Source: Corythucha ciliata
Taxonomy: Eukaryota > Arthropoda > Insecta > Hemiptera > Tingidae
Direction: 5' to 3'
DNA length: 64,000 nucleotides
Assembly (NCBI GenBank): GCA_038030265.1
Contig: CM075939.1
Location: forward strand, 10,645,253 to 10,709,252
The number at the start of each line of letters is the position of its first letter. Position 1 is the first letter of the stretch. This document shows positions 46,701 to 58,700 of the stretch, piece after piece. The notes under the pieces are model-generated. The model searched no databases. It had not been told where the DNA came from and saw only the letters and a program-made list of their open reading frames with translations. Position numbers and translations under genes: made by a program.

Positions 46701-49700
46701 ACTGTGGTGGTTTTATTTTTCAAGAGGCTTGATGGAACAAGTTTTTTTTCTCGAGCTTTGTTTCATCCCCCCCCCCACCACCACAACTCAAGTACGCTAT
46801 AATTACTCCGACAACACCCACAATGATTATTAAGGAGTTTTCAGCTTTTAAATCAATAGCACAGTAAAGGAGAAGGGGGTACATGCTAAAGGCTAGCCAT
46901 AAACACCTAAACTGGTAAAGGGGACAAATAGAGGCAAAAACTCACTTGAAATATGTCGCCGAATGTAGCCGTCGACGGATTACAGTTGATTTCCAATTTA
47001 CGCCCGTTAAGCAAAATAACGAGCACTTTCCTCTTCGGTGGTGTCTGAAATAAAAATTTGTACATGTTACCCCCTCCTTCTCCATGATCATATAATAGCA
47101 GATCGCGATTAGTGTGACAGGGGCCCCCTAACCTCGGCGTCTTTCAATGTGACAATACCAACTGGTTCGGAGTTGCGAACTATAAATTCGGGGCCGATGA
47201 GGGTCGTCGGTCCACAGTATTTCGCTCCGCTTAACGGGTGCGAGTACAAATCCGGACTGATCCTGGTCAATAAATATAAACGAGTGTAAAAAATTGAAAA
47301 GGGTTATCCCAAAATCGCTCACCGTGTTTTTTGCTGATGACTAGAAACGGCCGCCGCTACTGCCCGCCTTGACGAGATCGGTGTTGTACCGTTGTGACTC
47401 TCCAGACAAACCTGCCAACATAAAATTTAATTAACGTCGTTAAAACTTGTTCACAGGGGAGAGCCCCTCCACTACCTAAAAATTTCGAATTATAACTAGG
47501 AAGGAAAGCGACAATGAATACGGTCTGGTGGAGGGAGCGGTGAGGGGGTTAGAGGAGCGCTAAAGCTCTAAGGGCACTTACTCTGATAGGATTTCTGTTT
47601 CAGTGAGCAAAGTAGATAGGTTTCTGCAAGTAAGAAGCGTTCAATCTCACTAGTTTGCTCAACACCTTATAGAAGTACATTAAGAGAAGAGGTGTGGTGG
47701 TGGTGAAGGAGGGGCGTGTGGAGAATAAATGTAGCGTTCAAATGTAAAGGCAAGATAAATCACATAAAGTGAAAAAAACATAACCGTCGACGAGGGGGAG
47801 GAGGGCAGTGTAGACAAGTTGAGCTATTTGATAAACTCTCATCGTCATAATTGTTCGGAAAATTCATCAAAGGGGTCTTCTTTGTTAAACTAACGGAGCG
47901 CGATAAGTAAACGTGTAACGCGGGCACGACGCTTACTATAGCCGCAAAGTTAAACGAAGTTTCTCCTGGATAGGATGAGAAGTTAACACAACCCAAAAGG
48001 GACAAATTTTGCGCTAAAGTGAAGATAATGCGTTGTTTAAAAGGGAGGCCGGGGATGGGAGATCCTATATCAAAAGCGTATAAAAGGGGGTAAGGGGTGG
48101 AGGCTTCGATCACGATTTTTGAACCTCCGGGGGCTGAACTGCGAATTAGAGGTAAAGTACAAATGGTGTGATGGGGAGGGAAGGGGGGATTGAGGCAACT
48201 CTCAATGAGTTTCATCGAACCTGTAGAACCAACAGGAGGTGTGGAACCTCGATTTTGGGTTGATTGGGGCAAGTTCACAGACGGTTCAGAAACTTCCCCT
48301 CACCCCACCAACTACCAACTTTGTCGGCAAAAGGCTGGCTCTCAAGCCACATTTTGGCGATCAAAAATTGACGAATCAGTCCCCCACCCCGCCCGATATC
48401 ATTACCTTTGTACCGACTGGGTGATGAATTTCAGTGCACACCAGGCCCAGAGCAACCCGCTGGTGTCTTAGCTGTCAGTCCATAGATCCATCAATGTTGT
48501 GAAGCGTCACACCATCGTCCTCCTACCTAGGGGGACGATCAGTCGACCTCCAGCACGAATCGGTCACAGCTCCGAGCACGCGGACCCCTCCCCCCTCCTC
48601 ATTTCCGAGAGTACGCTGGGTAAAGTTTTACAGCTAGAGTCAAGGGCGTAGCCAGAAGGGGACATGGTGGGCAGCCACCCCCTTATTTTCAACTAGTTCG
48701 AAAGTAAATACAATCGTAAAACGTCAATTCGCCCTTTCAACTGGCTGACTAGCATTGAATCTGAACATTTTGCCCTTGAAAAAAATGAAATAATATTGAA
48801 ATTTCGCTTGAAAAACAACCCGTGACAAAAAAATTGCAATTTTTCGCAAAGTCACTTCAATTATGAAATGGCGAAAAACGTTAATTCGCGGTTGACAAAA
48901 CGCTAATTCGCGATTTCTGGAGGCAACTTCGTGGCCAACGTAGTGTACCGCGGAACCCGAGCTAGCCGACCGCACGAGAGTGCCCAAAGTCATCTCATGA
49001 ATAGCCACAAAGCGATTATATCCGCGAAATTTGAATTTTCCAGTCTGAATATTCGCGATATTGCAATTTTCACACCCTCATTTCATCGAAACTGCAAGTT
49101 TCAGGGGCCTTTAGTTTTTAGTGGGCACGAACCAACGGCAAGTCGGCCCCGGAATTTAAATTTGAATCCGAATTTATTTGCAATGGAAATTGAATGAATT
49201 TGCAAGTTGAGGGGGTCGTGATTTTGAGCGACATTACAAGTTTCCTGGCTGAATAGACACGAATTTGACAGTATCGAGGTTTCGGTTCTTGATTTCGGCC
49301 GAATTACAAGTTTAGGATCTTAATAAAAGCGAAATTTCAGTTGCTAGGCCATTTTTGAAGTGGTGGAAGCCAGCATAGCCAGCCCCTAATCAGGTCACAG
49401 CCCAAGACGATAAACCCTCCCCCCGCCTCCCCCGAATTGGAAGTTTTCGTATCTTATTTCCGCGAAAAAAACAAGTTTCGGGTTTTAATTCTATCGAAAA
49501 TGCATGTCACGCGTCTTAATTTAACGTTTCGGTGCTAAATATCCGTGAAATTGCTTGTATCCAATTGTTTTTCACGGGCCCCGCGACCCCAGCCTAGTCG
49601 GCCAGAACGTAGTCTGATGAGGATCAAACGCCGCGCCGCACCCACAGAAAAATGTACAAATTTTGGAGGCAAATGCCTGCGTTTCCAGGAACAACTTTCC

Positions 49701-52700
49701 GGTCATAATTTTTACGAAATCACAATTTCAGAGTGAATTTGTTTTAGGGGTCGCGGACCCTGGGCTATAATAGCTGGGCCCGACTGCGCTAGTGACGATT
49801 AGCCGTGTAATTACAACGTTTCGGGATTAATATTTGTTAGTTTGCAAATTCCATTGTAAATTTGAGCAAAATTACAAGTTTCCCAGCTGAATGTCAGTGA
49901 CATTGAAAGTTTCGGGTCTTCGGGTGTTAATTTAAGCGAAATTGCAAGTCGAAAGGCCTTTTTCGGATCCAGCAGGCTATAAGCGACTTTAACAGAGCCG
50001 CGAGACTGACGATGACGGATAGTTCAAAGACATCGAGTTTTTTCACTTATAGTTATGTCCTCTGCCTGAAAGGACTGTGCACCTCACTAAAAACGGGAGG
50101 GAAATCGCGAGAAAGGGCACCCGTATAATACGTAGCTTTTCACTCCTTGGCTAGTGGCTACCAAGTTCACGATTAGTGTTTCCCATTTGTGTGTACCACG
50201 TCAGACGCTTAAATGTTCAAACATAATAAAAATAAAACGAATAACGAAAACAAAACTCACGGATCGGGAAGTTTGAGCGTACAAATCCATGATGACGTGC
50301 GATAGAGGTTTCGAATGTTTTTTACCCCTGCAGTAAGCCGATATCACCTGAAATGGAAACGGTTTTTATGAACTTTATTCAAATCAAAATCCATGAAATA
50401 ACAAAACAAAAATACAGTCCCCGCCCTCACCACCAATACCATTCGTCATCTTTTGAATATTCAAAAATCGAGCATTTCAAACAAGCATCAAGCAATTTCA
50501 TCGGTCAGCGGCCTCCTGTTTCACCTTGGAACATATATCGTTAACCATCAAACGTGAAAATCGTTTGACGTGGGGGGGGGGATTGGGGTACCAAAACCAC
50601 TTCGCAGATTATTACTACACCCCATTCAAACCCTCCCCCCACACCATACCTATCCTCATTTCTCCCTGTCTCGGCGACGTCTATACACATGGGTGAAATG
50701 ACGATATGTAAAAGAGACTCGCACACCCAAAGCACGGCGACATCAATTCATCTACGCCCCTCTCCTCCGGTAGTCACACTACATCAATCTGAGTTCATTT
50801 CACTCCCATACGCTCCACAGCTATATAGAACTTCATTAACCGCAGCCAAAAAGACTATATCGTTTTATCTATTTTCCAAATGAAACGACACGATCGCTGC
50901 ACACAAGCCCCCCCCCCCCACCCATCACTGGAAAGAGTGTAAGTCGAATTTTAATAGCTATAGAGGGGGAGGGGGTTCTTAATTTCCAATTTTCTGATTG
51001 GAGGGGGGTTGGGAGGGACCTACTAATGATTCCCCGCCTCACAGTCGTGCAATGAAATGGGTTGAAAACGTCAGGTACGATCAAATTGAAAATCAATGGA
51101 CGTTCACCGGTGGTAAGAAAGTCCCACATCGAATTTTTTTTTCTGAAGGGCCACGATTTTTAACTCATTAGGCAAACAGGGGACTTTTTTTTTTTCATAA
51201 TGAGAAACCTCCGCCTTCACCCACCCGCCGATCACCTTCTCGTTGACACGTAAATTGAGTTAATCACAGCGGGGAATCAAGCTTTTCCTCCAAAGAAACC
51301 GCGGGGGGAAATTTATAGTCGCGCATTGTATTGGCATTGTGTGCCCCCTCCATCCAACCGTGAAAAAAATATGACTTCGGATTAAAATGTTATTCTCTCT
51401 CTAATGTACCGTGTACCACACTCCAACACCACCCAGCCCCCCTTGGCACCTATATTTGCACTGCCTCATCGTTAGCACGGGAGTGCGCGGATTTATTTCC
51501 TCTTCATTGTTCCGACTGAAGGACCGCATGGAGATTTTTTTTTTTTTTTTTTTTTTTTTAAACAAGTGAAATTAATGGACGTCGTGAGCGCTAAAAATGG
51601 GGATGGTAGGGAGGGGGTGGGTGGTTGAAATGGATGTGACTTAGGGTGTGTCGTAATAAATTTTTCAACGTTGAGAAACAATGTGTCTTTTCAAAGTCTG
51701 CGAAACGCCACTAATGGAGGGGGGGGGGTAGATTAGATATAACTGCATGTACTTTTGTTTTTCCACGGTCTATATACAATAGGCGTGATATCAATTACGG
51801 CAGGCTGGCAGGAGTTCGCGATATCTTAAAATTCGCAACAATTGTTCGACAATTCCTAAAGATCACGGTTTCATGATAACAGGCATAGATGGGGGCGGGG
51901 GGCTCTACCATCACCAAGAAACCTCTGTAATGATCGTCGCGGCGGTGGACTGACCTGAAAATGTCATAATTGGGTCAATAAGGCTGCGAGGAGCACCATT
52001 TTCCCGGTCCACACGGCCTTTGATCAATTCCCATGACGAGGCGGCCGAGCAGGGGGGACTAGGGAGTCTTGGCCCAGTGGGTCAAAGCCTAACGCGAAAG
52101 AACCTATCAATGGATTTTGATTTTGAGGCTACCCAAAAATATCAATTTTGAGACACTCCAAAATATCAATCTTGAGGCACTCCAAAACGTCAATTTTGAG
52201 ACACTCCAAAATATCAATTTTGAGACACTCCAAAATATCAATTTTGAGACACTCCAAAATATCAATTTTGAGACACTCCAAAATATCAATTTTGAGACAC
52301 TCCAAAATATCAATTTTGAGGCACTCCAAAACGTCAATTTTGAGACACTCCAAAATATCAATTTTGAGACACTCCAAAATATCAATTTTGAGACACTCCA
52401 AAATATCAATTTTGAGACACTCCAAAATATCAATTTTGAGACACTCCAAAATATCAATTTTGAGACACTCCAAAATATCAATTTTGAGGACACTCCAAAA
52501 TGTCAATTTTGAGGACACTCCAAAATGTCAATTTTGGGGCAAGAATTGTGACTTCTTCCCATCTCTGATGACAGACTGGCCAGGGAACAGTGCCAGGGCT
52601 AAACCCATGTGAGGATGGGCAGGAAGTGATCCGAATGAATTTTTCTGTTTCCTCAAACCCTTTGTTCTGTCAACCAAACAACTGCGGAAGTGTTACCCAC

Positions 52701-55700
52701 CCGAAACACTCACACCAAGTTCAAAACTACTGTGTATAAAGCTTGTTGAGAGGTTGACACCATCAGTCATAAGTTTCCAATATACCCCCACGAGTGAAAG
52801 AGCATCTTGATCAGAAGGACACCAGAACTGGACCCCTCTCCTCCCACCCGTTCGAAATTCAGACATTTTTTTTTTTTTTTTTTTCAAGCAGGTGTTTCAC
52901 CTCTAACCCACAGGGAAGTCCATCCATCTTAGTAACCCTTTCCCTTCCCCTACTCATCATTCCGCTTCCTTTTTCTTTTACACAGTTGATTCTTTCGCAG
53001 TTTTTTTGTCTTAAATATGACACCTTTTCTCTTCCTTGACTCTCGTTTGTCACTCGAATTAATCAATATTGATGCGACAAAAAAAAAAAAAAAAAGTAAG
53101 AACGCGAGGCAAGGAGAGGAAGCATCCATCAACTTTTGACTGAAATTAAAGGAAGGAGGGTTTGGAAAAGGTGGGGTGGGGGTTGAGCAATGAGAGGGAC
53201 CCAGAGAGGAAAACCACTGTAACGTCGGTGTGAGGGATGTAGCGAACCCGTGGTGCCGGGGGGGGGGGGAGGGAAGATGAATGTCTGGGTTGACTATTCA
53301 GTCATTTTCTTAAAGGGAATGGGAATCCGCCTTCTCTAAAGGGGATCTTTTGCGTTTAAAACACTCCCCCCCCCCTCCAATAACAGCCCAACTGAACTTC
53401 GATGATAAAAGAACACCCGCGGACTATGAGGTCACACTGAAGTGATGCGGAAACAATGCTAATGGGACGCAGCACTGAATGTTAATAACGATTAAACATG
53501 GTGGTGGGGCGGGGGGATTCGACTGTTTTTTTAGGATAACGGCTGGGGCCGGGGAAGCAATAATCAAAGCGATCGCTATTGTTGGTCGGTTTTTCCGAAT
53601 CATTTAATAGAGAGAGGAAGCAATAAGCCGTTTCAATGAACTTTTATGAGTGTGGAAGCCTCTTGATACCCTGACACCGCCCACCCTTCTCGTTAATGTT
53701 TATCGCATTTTCATTTATGAGCTGAATGAAAGAAAGTAGTGAAAGACTGGCACGCTGGAATTTAATTAAGTTTTAATTAGGCGAAATAATTATTAAATTT
53801 ACGAGGAGAAAAAACTAATCCACGGACTTATGGAGGCCTACTGTCATACACTCGTACGTTTTTCATCCGTTGAACAAAAGGGAATCGTGGGAGGAAAAGC
53901 AATTTTTCGTCGGCTATTGAAAAGTACGAAATGCCATTTTCGCGTGTGTTGGTATGGTGACAAGGTTGGGGGGGAGGAGGAGGCGGAGGATAATGATTGG
54001 TCCCCAAACTCTACGACCCCTCCCCCCACCAACGCCACGATAATATTGAATTCCATATTTTAGGAGGTTTTCAAGCCTAACCGTACACACACCCTCTGCT
54101 TTCTATCTGTCCGTGATATTGTTCTCTTGGCCTTTTAACCCCTGACCCCCCCCCATTGCAACACCCCTCCTCAACAATCACTTTCTACCGGAGCATTGGA
54201 AACGATTTAACAATGTTATCGGTGGGTAGTGTCACACTCTCACACGCGACTCACTCTATCTCACTATATGTATTATTACCACGGTTCACACGCGTAAATT
54301 ATAATGAGAAAATCATAAAAATTACCCCCTCCCTCCCAACCAACCACACCACCACACCTTCGCCACCGGATATTTGGGGGATTTAAAAGGGAGTGTAAAT
54401 AATGGACGACACGGCGGATTAAACTCGATTAACCATTAATTCTCGTATTATACGAGTTGAAAACCAGTTGAAATTATACAACCACGTTGTATATCATCAG
54501 TTTTCGTTCACTCACTCCCTTCTCACCATCAACACTCAGCTCAGCTCCTGGTGATAGGAGAGGAGTGGGGCTTTAATTACTGAAAATAAGTTGCTGCGTG
54601 GGACTAATAAACAATTCGACTTTCTGTGAAACCGCTGTGAGGACATGTTAAAACGCCAGATTTTTTTTGTGTGCATTGAAACAGGGCTTAGCGGCTAAAA
54701 GGCTAAAATTGTAAAATCTCCGAATAAGGAAATTTTTGGCTGTGAGACGGAGGGGGGTAATTTGAAAAGCACAACCGTATGCTCATAGCTTTCGTGTTTA
54801 TTCGCGAGCCTTCACCTCCCCCCCCTCCCACACTGACGTTCTTCACTAGCCTCGCCAAGGTCGACATAATGTAAAATTGACACTTTTCAAAAAAATTGAT
54901 GGCTTCTGGCGACATTTTGCCGTTAGGAAATGTTCCAAAGGCCTTTGGATTTGAATTTCCCTCGAGACATTAGAAATTCAGCCTGTCGTTTTATGCTAAT
55001 TTACCAACTGACTGGCGTTGAAGATAATTTTCAGCTTCTGCGGGTGGGGGGGCCCCGCGAGGTGAATCGCAAAACATGAAATTGTTGAGAGTTTTGGTAT
55101 TTGTCTAATGTTCGAGGGAAATAAACTGTTTTAGCGATAATAGGTGGTGGCGCGGGGGAGGCTGGTATCAACATAAAGCTATACGCTAAGGGAATTGAAG
55201 ATATATTACTTGTGGTATAGAAAGCCTCTTAAATAAGGGGTAAAGAGGTCAAAAAAGGGGTCGATGGAATACGGGTCTGCCCTATTGTTATAAATGAAAA
55301 CGGTTATTCCCTCTTTTGTTTTCTCTCTCCCATTACAGTCAAGCCACTACCATTCGACGAAGGATTAAACACAGCTATCTAGCGTTGAGCACCTTCGCCT
55401 TCAAATAACGCGAGTTTAACCCACCCCACTCATTCATTCATATCAAAAGGTTTACGTGTCGTGTGGAAATCTCCTAATTAATCAGCGACGACGACTCGAG
55501 CAAGAAAACGTATATTTGCCGCTCTCGAGGGGGTCCCTCCTACCACAAAAATAAAAGCAATGACCCCCCCCCCCTTCCAACCATCCAACGCTCTCATTCT
55601 CTTCATTCAATACTCCAAACTCTCCCAAATATTGCATTAGCGATTAAACTTAAGGGGTAATTCCAATAACAAGAGAGCAAAGACGGGGAAACAGTGGTGT

Positions 55701-58700
55701 TGAAGGTCTGGGGGCAAGGGGGCAAGGAATGAAAAGTTTTTAATTAATTTCGACGAGGCACGAATTGATTATTAGTGAGAAATATCAAGAAGTTTGTCGG
55801 GACGAGGGGGATCTCAGTATCAAGAAATTTCTCCCCAATGATTTTCCCTCGATAAAACACAATAATTTAAGGAACGAGTTCCTTTCAGTTTTGACAAGGA
55901 TGACGGCGGTGAGGGGGAGTGGGCAAAGTTGGGACATAGCCCGAATGTAACTCGATCTACACGTGCGCTCCTCCTTCTTTCGATCTGTTTGCGTAGAGTA
56001 GAGAAAAACTGACGTTAACTAACCCGGAAAACACGTGAAAAAATGATGCGCTCACAGCCTCCTTTGAGGAAGAGTGCTCAAGAGGCTGTGGTACTTCCCT
56101 CCCGCCCCCCCACCAACATTATATCACTGAAATTGCTAAACAGATGGCGGTTGTTAAGTACGTGAACGTTGAGTAGTTTTAATTAAAACCCTGCTGCAAT
56201 AATATGAGTTCCTCATTCAGTATTTCCGCTAACCGTTATGGAGCCCCCCCCCCACCATCAACGAACCCACCCAAGGCTCCTAGCTCGGGTCTTATTTTTC
56301 AAGAGGCCATTGCGGGTAATAATATATGTATAATATATAAATATTTTTTTGAATAAAAAAAAAAAACCTTTTGAATTGGATGTGTTCCAAACGAGGGGGG
56401 AAAGTCTTTTACAGACGAATATTATAACTCATTTTACGCCTTGGATAAGCCTCCATAATCTCATTTTTGCGTCTGTGTGAGGTAAGATAGCCGGTCCCCC
56501 TCTCCTTTCACCCCAAAATAATTCATAAAGTGACTAGCACGGCTCACGCTCACCTCAAATGGCAAATAAATAGCCACGAGAATTTGCAACTTTTGAGGGA
56601 TGCCTAGGTAATTGTAAAATAGGAAGTTTTCGGAGATAATTTCAATTCGATAGGCGAACCCCATCTGCCCCACCACCCGAATCCAAAGGGGGCAAAATCC
56701 TTTTAGCCCAGCTCACCCGTCCGGGCCAGGATTCCAAGAGGCTCCCTAAACCGTCCTGTTCATTCCAAGAAATACTTCTTTAAGAGGAGGGTCTCACTCG
56801 AAATCTCTAAACACATCTATAAACAACCACAAAATTGCAGCAAAATTACTAATTTCACGACCTGAATAGTCGCGAAATTGCAAATTTCGGAGAAACATTC
56901 ACCGCAGGTAAGGTGGGGGGGGGGAATAAACGGACGCAAAGTTACATGAGGTAGGGGTATAGCCACGAAACTAGAATTTCGGATGATAATTGAATATTTC
57001 TGCAGAAAGTTTGGCGCGAAATTACAGCGTTCCTTGGGAGCAATATCCACGAAACTTCCGATTTTTGAATACTAATCACTCATTCTCGAAATTGTGAGTT
57101 TAGTGGGGGATTTCAAAGGTAAAAGCTTTAGGGCTAAATTACAGGGTGTCTACAGCTTTTCCAGAACGAAATTCCCTGACTTTTCCCTGACTCAGCTTTG
57201 TCATGGTTATCCAAATTGATATCAAGGGCGGTTTTATGCCTGATCGTCGAATAAAACACATCGATAGCTCAACGTTACACCGATATCGTATCATGGCCGA
57301 TATATCAACATTATGGTACCGAGGCAAAATCGACGTCGATTATATGATGAACTATCCTCATCAACGAAAAAATGTCTATCGACGTTGATTCGATGGAAGT
57401 GTGTTTATGGTGGAGTGACAGGGGTGGCGGTCAACTTTCTTCTCATCCCCCTCCACCGCAACTTATCCTATTCGCCTAATTTCTTATTATTTTATATAAA
57501 GACAAAAAAAAAAAACAATAGCACAATAGCCCGAAAGCACGACGTCTCTGGTTCCCAAAAACCGGATCGTTTATTAAATTGTCCGAGATCTGCTCATGGC
57601 TCTGGGGTAAGTGCGACATTATTTGAATTACAAAAAATAAAAAAATAAAATTAAAAATCTAGAAATTGGGTCCCAGAACTCAGAACAATCAGCCGAAAAC
57701 CCAGACCCTACGACTATGGCCGTCGTGAAAAGCAGACCTATGCGTGGTCGAGGGCATTTGGCTCCACATCTGATCAAAAACGAATCACGCGCGTCTCACA
57801 CTCTCAAAAACCAACTGCCACAATTGAGGCCGTTTTGAACCCAAATTTCGTCGTTTTCAAAACCATTTTTTTTTTTTGTTCGGCTCGTTCAAATCCAAAT
57901 TCTAGGCATTTTCGATCTCTCAAAAACAAAATTTCGCGGATTTACGTCTTTCAACCACCAATTTTACGGTCAGTTATTGCTCTTTCAAAATCAAATGTAT
58001 TGAATTTGGCTCCTGCAAACCCCAATTTCTGCGATTCACGCTTGATGAGAAACAATATTTCACGAGTTCATATTGAGGAACTCGTTTCTCGGGGCAACTT
58101 CGGAACTAAATTTAGAACAACCTGTAATCCATGGCATTGAAGATGAAACGCTAATTCCCGCGGATCTATTTGAGTAAACCCGGGGCTACAAACACTGAGA
58201 AAAATCACTAAAATCTAGGAATAAATTGTGTTAAAGCGCTCAATCGCAGGCGCTAATTTGTATAGGCATAAAATATAAAAAAGATAATTCGTGGATCAAT
58301 ATGAGAAAATCCGCTAATTTGTAGCTAAAATTGAGTAAGAGCTCATTTGCGGCTAAAATGAAGAATAACGCTAATTCATGGATCAATTCGATAAAACCCG
58401 CAGACCAGGTTCGGGGCTAAAATTGAGTAAAAACGGCAATTCTCGTTCAAAATTGAGAAATAATTCGTGGCTAAAATTGACACAAGCGCTTATGCGCGGC
58501 ACGAATTGAAAAAAAACAACAACAAAAAAACAAGATACTTGCGGCTAAAAATGAAAAAAATCGCGGGTGTATTTATTTGAGTAAATCGGCTAATATGCGG
58601 CCGAAACTGAGAAAAACCGCCAAGTCCCATTTAAAATTAATATAAAACGCTAATGCGCAGCTAAACTTGAGAATACCCGCTAATCCACGGCAAAATTAAG

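Larger units (their letters stand above)
47412..50260 (-). other. Intron with family F array and a long chance frame
   Basis: Between exons 3 and 4, both phase 0. Holds the family F array (48980-50000), a transposon-end-like motif (48641-48656) and a 172-codon minus frame (47760-48278) with no motif. The neighbouring phases require nothing from it. Confidence 0.65.

Noticed and set aside
47760..48278. 172-codon minus-strand open frame in the intron between exons 3 and 4
   Set aside because: No recognisable motif and no good donor. The flanking exons join in phase without it. Chance frame most likely.
51905..51960. Possible extra exon after a TTTTCAG acceptor (VSPPPRRSLQ)
   Set aside because: Exons 2 and 3 already join in phase and give contiguous KIND sequence, and the candidate's end phase does not fit.
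52107..52612. Four long overlapping frames across the 24-bp minisatellite
   Set aside because: A repeat unit divisible by three keeps several frames open on both strands; there is no evidence of translation.
54690..56676. Minus frames 54703-54915 and 56461-56676
   Set aside because: They run through degenerate repeat words and poly-G sequence; no exon evidence.
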